A DNA stretch of 64,000 nucleotides, taken from Argentina anserina (taxonomy: Eukaryota > Streptophyta > Magnoliopsida > Rosales > Rosaceae). The notes under the pieces are model-generated. The model was given only the letters and a program-made list of their open reading frames with translations, did not search any database and was not told the origin of the DNA. How positions within the stretch are numbered: the stretch's first letter is position 1; each line of letters begins with the position of its first letter. The stretch covers positions 31,744,001 to 31,808,000 of the forward strand of contig NC_065877.1 of assembly GCF_933775445.1 (NCBI RefSeq), in the 5' to 3' direction. Made by a program: the position numbers and the translations under genes. Of the stretch, positions 25,020 to 36,454 are shown piece by piece.

Positions 25020-25995
25020 AAACCAAATTCATATGCAAACACAAAGTGTCCACTTTGCAGATATTTGGGTCACAGTACACAACGTTATTTTGAAGTAATT
25101 GGATATCTTGATTGGTAGGATTTCAGCAAAAAACCACGTAAAAATGTGTTACAAACTGTCATGACTGTTGTAGATGAAGAGTATCAATCTAATGCCTCTG
25201 TTACTGTAGCACAATCAGGTAAATGTTTTTTGAATGATACTTGGATTATTGACACAGGCGCATCAGATAACATGACAAATGACCCCAGCCTCTTGACGAC
25301 AATTAAATCTTCCTCATAAAATTATGTGTCTAATACTGATGGTACCACCACTCCTGTTACTGGAGAATGTTTTGTTGTCTTATCTAATACTTTATCCCTT
25401 GAGTCTGTTTTAGTTGTCCCATCATTGGCATATAACCTCCTGTCTGTTGGTCAGATTATTGAAGTCCTTGCATGTATTGTCACATTTATCCGCAGCTATG
25501 TGTATTTCAGGACATTCTAACTTGGCAGATTCTTGGTTATGGTGTAAAGAGGGGGAAATTGTATTACCTGGATCTGACAGAGACTGGAGAAAAACTTAAA
25601 CATCTTTTGGGGCAAGCTAACCAGTTCATGGTGTCAAAAGTGCTAAAGAAACTATATGGCTATGGCATCGTCGTCTTGGACATCTGAACTTCAATTATCT
25701 TAAGAAATTACAACCATAGTTGTTTTTGGGTGTTAACGCTTCAGATTTCCATTGTGACATATGTGAATTAGCAAAGAGCCACTGCATATCATATTCACCA
25801 AGTCTACATAAAAGTTCTATTCCTTTTATGAAGATTCACTATGACATTTGGGGTCCTTCAAAAATTCATGTACTTTGTGGTGCTCGGTATTTTGTTACTT
25901 TTATTGATGATTGCACACTCATGACTTGGGTGTCTTTATTGAAGAATAAGAGCGACATATGTTTTAGGTTCAAAGAGTTTCACAAGATAGTGTCT
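25020..25995 (+). pseudogene. Copia gag zinc knuckle, protease and integrase start (broken)
   Basis: In order: a zinc-knuckle relic (CPLCRYLGHSTQRYFEVIGY), the protease site WIIDTGASDNMTNDPS, the block VLVVPSLAYNLLSVGQI, the pre-integrase pattern HCDICELAKSH, and the start of the integrase core (KIHYDIWGPSKI, YFVTFIDDCTLMTWV). At least two stops and two frame changes are present. This order (protease then integrase before RT) is diagnostic of Ty1-copia. Confidence 0.85.
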
Positions 25996-27792
25996 TGATA
26001 AAGCGTTCTAAGAAGTCTATAAACCCTGTAAAATATCATCGTTAGTATAAAATAAGCATGGATCGTTCAGTCCGGAGAATTGAAGGGAACTCTAAACTTT
26101 TAGTGTTAACAAATAATTGGGGGTTTGAGATTTATTATTAACTACTAAAATAAAATATAAATTACTATTTATATGATCGACTTCTCTTTATCAAACTAAA
26201 CCAAATTCACCAATGCACCACATAATTACAAGTTTGGTTCTATCATGCGTTCTAATTCATCTGATTACATACTTTTAGACAGCAATACAATTAGAATATT
26301 AGGGGAACATCTAATCATGCAAGATTGCTATTGACGATTAGGTTGACTTAGAACCTTACCTAAATTGCATACAATCAAGTTTAACAACACTTATGGTAGA
26401 AATCAAACAAGATTACATTTAAGCATCAAATCTTTGTTGGAGACATGCTTCATGGTGGCGTCACTCACCATGGGGTACATGTAAATTTCCAGAATTTCCC
26501 ACTTTAATTAACACAAACCGAACCTATTTAGGACATGATTCGATTTGTGACAATATGGATGATGAAGATAGCACTAAAATACAATCTTAGAGACTATATT
26601 CAAGCACTAAGTTTGTATGCACTTATCCAAAAATTATTTAAGAACAAGTAAAAGAATAGTAGAACACAATAATAGAAATACAAACTTCAATAATTATAAG
26701 AACATAGATTCGACATAGTCTCAAAAACATATAAAATACAATCTGAAAATTCTAAAACAAATACAAAACCAATACTTTCATATAAACAACAACTTACAAT
26801 CTTCATAGACAAAGAATTGTAGATTAACACAAATAAACGAAGCCATGAAGATGAGTTGCGAGAATCACACGTTGTAGGAGTACGGCTGCAATAGGTGAAA
26901 CTCGGTGGAGATGATGATAGTTTTGGGGTAGACGGCTTGGCTGATTTGTGAGGGAAGTTTATAGTAGTGTTTTAGTAGAGTTTTGGCTCTTAAATATTAA
27001 GGAAAAGAGATAATTTATCTTTGTGAATGATGTGCTATATGTAGAAGAGTTTTAGCTCATTGAATATTATACCTTAAACTTTTTCTCCTCAATTTCTTTC
27101 ACTTATTTTTGTCATTGGTAGGTGCAATCTCATTTGATAAATTTATTCTTTTTCTCCTTTTTAGGTGTCTCCTTCTTTCTCTCTTGCATTATCTCTTTTT
27201 ATTTTCTTCATTTTTCTTTCTCCTCAATTTCTTTCACTTATTTCTGTCATTGGTAAGTGCAATCTCATTTGATCAATTCCTTCTTCTTCCCTTTTTAAGT
27301 GTCTCATTCTCTCTTTATTTTCCTCTTTTCTTTGACTTTTCCTCTATTTTTTTCCTTCATTGTAGCTACACAATCTCATGTTTTAAAATATGAAAATAAT
27401 AAAAGACAAGAATAAAGAGAAGATTATTCATATAAAAAGACCAAGTAAGTTACTAGAATACGAGAGTAAGATTAGAAAAGTTACGAAATAAGCGTTCAGT
27501 TTAAGTCGGATTTTCCTAAATTGTACGTTTCCTAGTCTAAAATGGACTCCTAATACAAATAGGATTCTCAAATTATCACAAATGTTATAGAAATTCCAAT
27601 TAATGAAGACTCCTAATTTAACTAGGATTCATAGTTACACAAGGAATCCTACTCTACATAGGACTCTCGACAATTTCTGTGTTTTCAACCTATTTTACTA
27701 TTTTAGCACCAAAATGCAACCAATGCCGCCATAGACTCCTAGCTCGACGAAATGACTCAATACTACAACAATAAGAGCTAAGCAAAGTACAC
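25996..27792 (+). repeat. Copy C of the ~2-kb TG...CA repeat
   Basis: Starts TGATAAAGCGTTC and carries the shared block ATATCATCGTTAGTATAA and TCGTTCAGTCCGG (26040-26075). It is in the opposite orientation to copy B. Alignment to copy B holds until CAAAGTACA at about 27790, just short of the expected right end; then an inverted partial copy begins. It interrupts the copia integrase frame. Confidence 0.8.
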
Positions 27793-28257
27793 ATTTCGTC
27801 GAGTTAGGAGTCTATGGTGGCGTTGGTTGCATTTTTGTGTTAAAACAGGTTGAAAACACATAAATTGTCGAGAGTCCTATTTAGAGTAGGATTCCTTGTG
27901 TAACTAGGAAACCTAGTTAAATTAGGAATCTTCATTAATCGGCATTTCTATAATATTTTTGATATATTGAGAATCCTACTTGCATTAGGAATCCTTTTTA
28001 GACTAGGTAACGTACAATTTGGGAAAATCCTACTTGAATTGAAACTCTTATTCCGTAACTTTCCTAATCATACTTTCCTACTCCGTAACTTACTTGTCTT
28101 TATTTTTGTCTTTTATTATTTTCAGATTTTAAAGATAAGATTGTGTAGTTAGAATGAAGAAAAAAATAGAAGAAAAGAAGCAAAAGAGGAAAATAGAGAA
28201 AGAATGAGATACCTAAAAAAGAGAAAACAATGGAATTTATCAAAAGAGATTGCACCT
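27793..28257 (-). repeat. Partial inverted copy D of the ~2-kb repeat
   Basis: Matches the terminal ~460 bp of copies B and C but runs opposite to copy C, so the two form an inverted repeat meeting at about 27793 (CTCGACGAAATG on one side, ATTTCGTCGAG on the other). It ends within the internal tandem unit at about 28257, where Ty3 gag sequence resumes. Confidence 0.75.
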
Positions 28258-28548
28258 CCAAGGATTGGGAAATGGTTGTGTAGAACCGCCTGGGAGTTGA
28301 TGAAATTTTGCTGGAGCTGTGCTATGGACACATAGAGTTCTTGTGTCTGGGTGTTGAAATTATGGTGGAGGGCATCAATGCATTGTTGCAGTTGGATGGA
28401 TGATGGGGTTGTGGATGTAGTAGAGACAGAGAGGGGAAGTGTGGTGGTGGTGGGAGGGGACGTTGGTGGGTCAACGGTGCCACCAAACATCGGTAAGGAT
28501 GGGGTGGGGTTTTGCACACAGCGCATCGCTGCCAGTTGTTGGTACCAA
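28258..28548 (-). pseudogene. N-terminal gag fragment of the old Ty3
   Basis: On the minus strand, a Pro/Thr/Ser-rich start (MRCVQNPTPSLPMFGG...) followed by a helical segment (LHHNFNTQTQELYVSIAQLQ) lies directly after the 5' LTR, the position of gag. A short TTGGTACCA-like segment at the LTR junction is where the primer-binding site should be, though it is not a good match to tRNA-Met. The frame runs into the inserted repeat at 28257. Confidence 0.65.
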
Positions 28549-28800
28549 TGTTGGGTTCTTGTAGGAAATGAAAAGAAAGAAATGCTAAAAGTTCATAGAT
28601 TTATTCATATCCCTCAAATGAGGATTGCTTACACTCAACACATAGGGAAGCCAGACAAAAGCTACTAGGGGACAAACCAAAACAGAGGGCAACAACAAGC
28701 TAGAAACTAAATAAAGGCCTTATGCAAAGATGAGTGGGTGTCCAGACTGAATTCGTGGTGTAGCATGACAGATGGAGAGTGTTGTGGGATGAGCCCAACA
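28549..28800 (-). repeat. 5' LTR (252 bp) of the old Ty3 chromovirus
   Basis: Partner of 18570-18821: same length, same TG...CA ends, few differences. Together they delimit a minus-strand Ty3 element whose inside is filled with later insertions. Confidence 0.85.
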
Positions 28801-28839
28801 AAATTATTTCGGGTATACAGAATTTCAGTGTTTACTTAC

Positions 28840-29336
28840 ACATTGTGGAATGGTAATAGGTTTGGGTCTCACCTCTTCATCAGGAATTAAATTCTTAACA
28901 ACCCGAAATTGAAAATCTAAGAAGGGAGGTATGATTGAGATTGAAACATCAGGAATCAATATTTCTTCTGATAATACAAGGGCCGGCTCTATGGTTACCG
29001 GGGCCCTAGATGTAAATTAAAATACTATCAATTAAAAATAAATTAATAATTATTTATAAAAAAAATTCAAGACTTTCACGTTCATAATAATTTATAATCT
29101 ATCATTGTCATATCAAATTTGTGACTTTAAGAGCCAAATATCATGTTAGATTTACAAAAAAATGAAAAAAAATAACATATTTAATAAATTTTGGATCTAA
29201 TAATTAATTATACATCATTTTTTATAGAAATGTTATATGTAATTTTTTTCAAAAGGGTCCTTTTTTTCTGGGCCCTAGGCTTGGGCCTATCAGCTCTTGG
29301 TCCAGAGCCGTACCCTCTATTAATATGGTATATTTT
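28840..29336 (-). pseudogene. Orphan exon split by a MITE
   Basis: On the minus strand an open segment begins after a strong pyrimidine tract and AG (29337-29338) and ends at a consensus donor TGT|GTAAGT (28834-28840). With the MITE at 28977-29317 set aside, the frame is open throughout and reads pieces such as SEEILIPDVSISIIPPFLDF and PDEEVRPKPITIPQC. I do not recognise the family. No neighbouring exons could be found, since the Ty3 LTR begins 40 bp downstream. It may be a gene fragment captured or stranded by rearrangement. Confidence 0.45.
28977..29317. mobile_element. hAT-type MITE
   Basis: A 341-bp element with inverted ends CAAGGGCCGGCTCT and (opposite strand) GAGGGTACGGCTCT. The flanks tgataata and tattaata match at 6 of 8 positions, a decayed 8-bp duplication. 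The ends resemble those of the hAT element at 22948-24859, so a related transposase may have moved it. Confidence 0.7.
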
Positions 29337-29502
29337 CTAAAAAAAAAAGATGAGAAATATGTTTACTTTTGTTGTCTAACTCTTGTGACTTCCTCAACTT
29401 AAAAAATAATACAAAAATAATTTTGACAAATTTTGGCACAAAAGAATTACATGTAGGAAGTTGATGTTAATATGTAATATATATATATATATATAGTTCC
29501 TA

Positions 29503-29838
29503 TCCAGAGTGAAGCTTCACTCTGGAATTACAGAGTGAAGTTCCAATTTTGACACACTTTTTGGTCAAATTATTTCACCATAAGTGATTCAATATTTAGG
29601 TATATTATTCAAGATCATCTCTACAAATTTTCATCTAATTCGGACATCATTAAGGTATTAAAATTAGATTAAATCAATGAATGAATTAAAACTGTTCAAC
29701 GTGAACCGTTCGTGTAAATATTAATTTTGAAAGCTCAAACCATTGTCAAATTAGATGAAACTTTGTAGAGATGATCTTGAATAACATACCTAAATATTGA
29801 ATCACTTATGGTGAAAAAATTTGACCGAAATACGCACT
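29503..29838. mobile_element. Foldback element beginning with a 24-bp palindrome
   Basis: Two arms of about 78 bp, 29563-29640 and 29749-29826, are near-perfect reverse complements, separated by a 108-bp loop. The left outer end has a perfect 24-bp palindrome at 29503-29526 (centre GAAGCTTC), directly after an (AT)n run. The right outer end is missing and abuts a retrotransposon primer-binding site. Probably a MITE whose right terminus was lost. Confidence 0.7.
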
Positions 29839-29840
29839 TA

Positions 29841-29853
29841 GGCTCTGATACCA
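29841..29853 (-). promoter_or_regulatory. Primer-binding site (tRNA-Met type)
   Basis: GGCTCTGATACCA is the reverse complement of the standard TGGTATCAGAGCC primer-binding site and lies two bases from the LTR at 29856. It marks this LTR as a 5' LTR of a minus-strand element whose internal region is otherwise absent. Confidence 0.85.
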
Positions 29854-29855
29854 AC

Positions 29856-32679
29856 TGTAACGACCTTAAAATTTCAAGCTTAAAAAAAACTCAAAATTTC
29901 AAAGTCGTTAAACACTAAACAATTTCAATGAAATCGAAATCATTTAAAATGCACAGCGGATCATTACTGAGTTCTCAATACAACTCAGAAAACCAATTAT
30001 TACAACCTAAATTTATAATTCAACATTACATAAGATGGAATGGTAATAATCCTCACAAACTTTCACAAACCTCACAAATAACTCCACTCAAATTCTCACA
30101 CACACAAATCCACGCTAGAAACCTCACCACAAGCAGGATACGAACGATTTTGAGGTATCCGGAGTCGTCCCTCAACCACCACTAATCTGCACCTGCGGAA
30201 GTATCTCCTACACCATTGAATTGGTGCACTGGGATTATAAACACAAACCCGGTAAGCCTTACAGCTCGTATGAGTAAAATGAAAATATATAACTCGCATA
30301 TCAATATATACGAAAATCCAGAAATCAAACAAATATAAATGCACTCATGAGTCAATGGACGGCCCATCTGGTCGTCCCAAAGAAATATGAAATAAAACGC
30401 TCATGAGAAATTAAGTAACCCTTCTGGTTACCCAAATGCATTTATATTACGGGTACCAAGAACGCTGGTACACATCTGTTACCCTTCTCGTAATACACCG
30501 CCGATATTGGATAGCCACTCGCTACCCAACATCCAAAACAATCTGAGTACCCATGAGCAGATAACCACCAGTTACCTCACATGCAGTACTACGACAGACA
30601 GACTAGAGCTCTAACTGTATCGTAACTTTCGCCCGGCCAAAGACTAGATTCCGACTTGCCAAACACGTACAATAATCTCACATCATATTGTACCAAACAT
30701 CAGGTCCGAAGACAAATCACATTTTAACAATCTCCATGTTAAATCACATACAATAATCTCACATCATATTGTACAAATCAAAAACCACATGCTCGATAAA
30801 ATCTTGTCATCAGTATGACATCATCACGATAAAATTATAACAGTATATTATATAGCAAACTATATATATATATGTATTTATTTACCATTATTACAATACA
30901 TATATACTCCACTATATCATATACACGTCATAATTTATAAACACGTCCGAAGACAAAACGTTTAACAAACTTCATATTAAAGTCATGTACAAACTAATTC
31001 ACATGCTCGTCATCGAAATGACTAATTTCAAATGAATTCATAACAGTATATAATATAGCAAACTATATATATATATATATGTACTTATTACCATTTATAC
31101 AATATATATGTAATCCACTATATCGTATACATGTCGTATTTCAATATTTAATCTCTTGCAAAAATCTTGAAATCACCGCAAGAGTGGATTCATAAATATG
31201 TGAGATTTTACTCACCTTATCGACTCAAGCGTAATTCCACAATTTCCGAAGATAATTCATTTTCTTGATTTATCGATCACCTTGAAAAGATAAGAAAAGA
31301 ATTTAGAAACGTTTCGTAAACCTTTAAATGCCGAAACAGTAATAATCGGTTACTGTTCAGGAATTTTTGGTTTTACGAATTTACTGTTCACTGTCACTAT
31401 TCAGTGTTACTGTCCACTGTTACTATTCACAGTTACTATTCCCGTATTTACTATTTATGTATTAATGTACAAATACATATCTAATACGTATCTCTGTACG
31501 AGTAAATATTGTTCATGTATTTCTGTACGTATAAATACTATTTAAATGTACGTACTGTCTCAGTAGATAATAATTACCGAATTACCTTTCTAAAATTACT
31601 TTTTACCTTTACTAAAAGTAATTTATATTTACAATTACCGTACGTAAATAAAATTTACATTTACCGTACGTAAATAAAATTAATATTTACATTCACCATA
31701 CGTAAATAAATTACAAAATTACCCTTCCGGAAACACTGTTCACGCCGCCGCACGTGGGGTACACGCGCCACCCGCCGGCAGGCCGCGCGTGGGGCAACGC
31801 GCCGATGCTAACCACGGCGCGTATCACGCCACCGCCGCCCCCAAAACCTTTCTCTCCTCTTCCTCCTCCTTCCTACGATCTAACAACACTCCTAGGCTAA
31901 CACACGCACCCACACGCGCCACCAACGTGACAGGGTCTTTCCCCCCCTCTCTCCGCTTCCCCCCCCCTCCGATCCACATCAACCCTTCACCAATCAACAA
32001 AACAATCACACAGAACCATCAACCATGCAAAACCCTTACCTCGACAAGCTTGAGAACCACCGGAGGTCGCTGGAGGTGGAGCTCGACTGTGGCGATGAAG
32101 TGTGGGCCTCGGGTTTGAGTGCGAGAGCGCACAGCGGAATGAGGAGGTGTGTCGACCTCGGGGTCTACTGCAAAGGGTTACGCGACACTCCCTGGACCGG
32201 CGGTGAGAGTCACGGAGGTCGGAGATCGCTGGATCGAATTGGAGAAGTTTCTGAAGAGAGAGGGAGAAGTTTCGGGGGGAGAGAGAGAGAGAGAGAGAGG
32301 CGGGGTGAAGGGTTTCCGAAAATGGAAACCCTAATCCCTCAATTTTCCCTTTTATACTATTTTCCAAATCGGAAACTAACTTCCGTCGTTAATAACTTTC
32401 ACCTCCGACGTCCGATTCGAACGTGTCACATGTCCACGCACTCGTATCGACGAGCTCTACAACTTTCGTGAAGGAAGTTTTCGCAACCGAGCAACGGAAT
32501 AAAAGTTGATCTGTACGTTGCGGTAACGTTACGTTTTTCAAATTAAACGTTCCGAGAACGTTTCCGTTTCCGTTTCGTAAATTCGCTAGCTATCAAATTC
32601 ATTTAATTGAATTTCACAACTTTATGGTATTCAAATTAATCCAAAGATTGTTTTAAAAATAGGGTTATTAGTTATTACA
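29856..32679 (-). repeat. 2.8-kb LTR, copy 1 (5' LTR remnant of a Ty3 element)
   Basis: On + it begins TGTAACGACCTTAAAATTTC and ends GGGTTATTAGTTATTACA, the same ends and length (2,824 bp) as copy 2 at 58942-61757. A primer-binding site adjoins its left edge, so on the minus strand it was a 5' LTR. It includes two ~83-bp tandem units near 30660-30770, a GC-rich region (31740-32330) with a (GA)n run, and a TATA-like TTTTATACTATTTTCC at about 32350. Open frames in the GC-rich part occur on both strands and are not treated as genes. Confidence 0.85.
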
Positions 32680-32684
32680 ACTCA

Positions 32685-33221
32685 TTCATTTAACCACCTG
32701 TTTCTGATGAAATCCATTCCGAATAAGTAAACGTCTCAGAAAGTATAAAACAACAAAGAACCAAGTTGTGCTGCTGTTTTATATGTGAAGCTGTTTCATT
32801 TGTTATTACTTTCAATTCTTACGACTTACATTGACCAAGAAATTTGGTTTAAACTAGGCTCATACAACAAATGACTTGCCCGCCTTTTGCAACAGCTCAA
32901 TAAGAGCTTTTTCTGTCGAATTAAGCTCCCTCTATCAAGACGAGCTATTTGAAAAGTGTTAAAGTGATAATATACTTTAAAGCAATAAGATGTAAAATTC
33001 AGATCAAGACCAGCTAATATTTGAAACAACATGATACTTGGTTAACACGACAACTATTTGTGAGGAGCCTATATTGTATTGTGGTTTATAACTAATAGGC
33101 CTTTTATTTCTTAACAAAGTACAATAAAACCAACATAATACAACAATAAACATTAAAGACAGACTTACAACGATGAGAATAGTACATGCTTTCATCATCC
33201 TGTGTGCACTAGCTATTTAGT
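32685..33221. other. Intergenic, nothing recognised
   Basis: AT-rich sequence between the LTR and the 3' end of the CNOT9-like gene. It may hold that gene's 3' UTR. Confidence 0.5.
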
Positions 33222-35890
33222 TCAGCTTTCTATCAAGTTCCCAATAACTAGCTCCCCAGTGGTTGATATATGAGCCTGAACATTTTTCAAGAGCTGTTGC
33301 AGACGGCGCATGGCATCTCCGTCACCCTGAAAAAAATGTTGCAATAGTTTCAATAAGAAAATAATAATTACATACAATACATATAGTCTCTTGAAAAACA
33401 TACAATTGTAACTATCTTGAGGCCATTTAAAGACCATTTCACCACATTGGTTCCTGTATTTTGGAATTAGAGGACTTACAGAGAGGAGGTTAATAATATT
33501 GGGATATGCTAAGCTCTTAGGAATACAGCATCTTAAACTGTCACTGTCCCTGCACAGACTTAAAAACAGAAAATTACCAAGAGGTGAGGTGCTTGTCATC
33601 GTGACTAAATCGAGGTTGCCTAGCTAGGTAACAATAGTGTTAATCCTTGATCGAGAATAATCTTTACCAGTAAATGGCATACCTTGGGCCCTTCGATAAT
33701 TCAGTAAAGCACTTAATGATAAGTTTAAGCAGCCGGCGAGAAGGTTCTTCAACAAGCTTATCAGTCATCTTCCCAAGAAAACGAGTTACTACATAAAACC
33801 GATCCCCAAATTTGCAGCAATAGTTGAGTCCCTCGTCAGTTGCCAGAATTCTTTCAACTATAAATGTAGCCACCTGCAGTTTGTGTGCCGGCACATTCAA
33901 AGGAAAATAAAATCTCAAACCTCTGAATAAATCACATGTGAATTCAAAATATTAAGGGATTGAATTAAGTTATATTACAAATGGGATAAATTTAATATCA
34001 ACCTCTGTTAGTACTTACAGTTCTTGACAATACAGTGCCAACCTCCATGCATCGGATGCAGAAACAAAGTATCTGGCTCTCTAGGAGGAAGTGTATAATT
34101 TCTGGATCAACTTCATCTCGATTTGGCGGGTGACCCTGAAAAGGGTAAAAGAGGATCGATCCCAACCTTGATTTGCCTTAACTTAATAATGAAATTAAAC
34201 ATATTTCATACACATGTATATACCTTCAGTAGGGCACCAATAGCACCTAAGCTAGATAGTCTGAGATATTCATGAGGCTTGTCCTTGTTCTCAGTGCCGA
34301 TGAAAGGGTAGAGATACAACGGAATGGTAGCTGCGAACATATATGCATCACGTCAATTAAAATAAAGGTTTTTTTAAATAAAAAATTCTGAATTATCATC
34401 TATGATACAAGGTCACCTTCCTTCAAGTTGATCAATATGAAAATGCATTAATATTTACTAATTATTTTAGCAGTTTATGGGATCACTAGATTTAACTGAG
34501 ATCTCTTAATGATATTACCTCTGATAAATGGCTTTCTTGTCTCTACATGAGAAGCTATGCACTGATAAGAAGAAGAAAAAGAATATAAATTAAGTAAGGC
34601 TCTGCATCCTTGCACATATATACGGAATATACCAATAAACCAATACATGACGGGTGGAGCTCGGTCTGCATATATAGGTTTCATTGTAAGAATGAACATG
34701 TCACAATACACTTAAAGATAATCTGTTACATTTATGATGATGAGACTGCGTAGGAGCTAGGTAGCTTAAAGAGTAAAGAAGAAATAACACAAGGAAAATG
34801 AACCTGGAACAGAGTTATGGTATTGCAAACTCGGTTTGATATGTCCCGAGTAAGATTTGGGGTTGAGATCAGGTGGTAAACACCAGTTATTTCCTGGCAC
34901 AAACTAAATAAATTAAACCATGCATTCATTCATGTGATGAACTTCAACATATTTGGCATGCAAGAGACCAGACATTCAAGATTAAACGCTAGAAATATAT
35001 AGTCACAAACTGTATATATGTTTCTAATCATTAATTATTTATTGCAATTTCATGAATGTGAATAAAAAAAATAAAGTACAAAGACAGGCGAAGAGCCAAA
35101 CCCTAAGGAGGATAAACATGAGACCACAGGTATGCCACAGTAAAAGAGCCACCTCAGGAAGCTCCTTCAGCTGGATTCGAGAAATATTAAAAAAAAAATC
35201 AAGTTCGAATTGCAAAGCCTAGATTATAATAGTATGAATCGTAAGTAACCCAGAATTTTCTGGCATTTGAAAAGTAAACACATGAGCAAAACCATCTCAA
35301 ACCTGAAAAGAATATACATCAGCAAAAGAAATTCGGATTTATCACGTAGTATATTAAGAGACTAATTTTCACTATAATATTCTGAAACCTTGCTATGAGA
35401 AAAAAAAAATCAGTGGTTAGCTAGGTTAAATAAGAACTTCCAGCTGTGAAACTGCACCATCAAAACTCAAAAGTTCAAAACTGAGAATAGTTCTCACTTC
35501 TAATTCCTTGCAGAAAAAAAGTGAGACAAAAAGAACAACGAAAAAACTTTAGTTCCACATAATAAGACTTACAAGTGAAACTGCACCAAATTGCTATACC
35601 AACGTACGTGGTGTTATTAGATGAACGAATAATTCAAGGTAAAACCTTGCCTTGGAGAGACTGTGTAGAGCTTGTTCTCGGGTACGACGATCGTTAAGCT
35701 CCTCAATCAACTGCTCTACGTACTCCCTCCTGGTCTGGTCGGCGTTGATGGGTCGGGTGAACTCCGACCCAGGCATAGCTGGACTCGCCTTACCTCTTCC
35801 TCCTGGTGGTGGTTGATCGCCCAACAATGATTCTGGAAGGTTAGCGATTGTGGCAATGCTATTGCTGCCTCTTCTCAGATCTCTCTCCAT
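33222..35890 (-). CDS. CCR4-NOT subunit CNOT9/CAF40 (RCD1-like), divergent
   Basis: Armadillo-repeat subunit of the CCR4-NOT mRNA deadenylase; in known members it binds Trp-containing peptides of partner proteins. Nine exons on the minus strand join in frame to 343 residues: 35890-35651, 35170-35102, 34893-34804, 34561-34519, 34330-34224, 34135-34019, 33873-33683, 33549-33480, 33326-33222. Family blocks seen are [61 protein letters not shown] and [10 protein letters not shown]. The first intron uses a GC donor (AAG|GCAAGG), needed to hold the frame. Relative to canonical RCD1 the C-terminal helices and the loop after exon 8 are diverged, so this is a paralogue rather than the housekeeping copy. 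From memory Arabidopsis At2g32550 is a similar Rcd1-like gene. Confidence 0.85.
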
Positions 35891-36241
35891 TGGTGTCTTT
35901 GGACTCAGCAGTACTGTAGAGGAGAGTCAGAGGCGTTTGTGTCTGGAGGCGTTGGACTCTATAGCATGATCGAGAAATCTGGCGATTTTTTTTTCATTTG
36001 TTTAGGTCTCGTTTTGATAGGGGGTTGGTGCAAATATTGTATATCGTCTAGAATTGGCCTCCTTCATTGGATTGTCCGAAAACAATGTACGAGAGATCTC
36101 TCTTGATTATGTATTTGTTTTCCAAATTTCAATTTACCTTTGGGAGCTTATATTCATACTTATAAAAATGTCATTTGTACCTCCCCATTTAATAGACATC
36201 ATTTTTACTTTTACAAATACTTAAAATGCTATTTAGACATT
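35891..36241. promoter_or_regulatory. Upstream region of the CNOT9-like gene
   Basis: 350 bp between the start codon and the left LTR of a copia element. The promoter presumably lies here and has been limited by that insertion. No box could be fixed with certainty. Confidence 0.4.
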
Positions 36242-36454
36242 TGATCGAGTATGATAGAAACGAGCATAATAATAACGTAATGAAACAGAACGTAATCTTT
36301 TATTGATTGAAAATGAGGCATATATAGGCATTACATACGGAGTATCCCGAATAATCAGGGATTCATATATAGTACATTAAGGCATAATACTCTAATAACG
36401 AAACCTGAATAGGCTATGACACACAAAATGGTAAAATATAATTATCCCGGAATA
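36242..36454 (-). repeat. Left LTR of the decayed copia element
   Basis: About 213 bp; aligns with 41452-41665 over its whole length with scattered substitutions and small indels. The polypurine-like tract lies at 36455-36464 on the minus strand. Confidence 0.7.

Larger units (their letters stand above)
22376..25995 (+). mobile_element. Truncated Ty1-copia retrotransposon
   Basis: A tRNA-Met type primer-binding site, TTGGTATCAGAGC, at about 22532-22544 follows a short AT-rich LTR (about 22376-22531; exact start uncertain). After a C/A-rich leader with small repeats (22600-22740) and the inserted hAT element come copia gag-pol remnants from about 25020. The right part, including reverse transcriptase and the 3' LTR, is missing because copy C of the 2-kb repeat begins at 25996. 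It lies within the old Ty3, so it inserted later. Confidence 0.7.

Noticed and set aside
18565..28805. Target-site duplication for the old Ty3
   Set aside because: The flanks gaatg and aaatt do not match; recorded as absent, not forced.
31789..32471. Long open frames on both strands in a GC-rich patch
   Set aside because: They lie inside the 2.8-kb LTR, occur in several frames at once because of GC-rich composition, and have no family motif.
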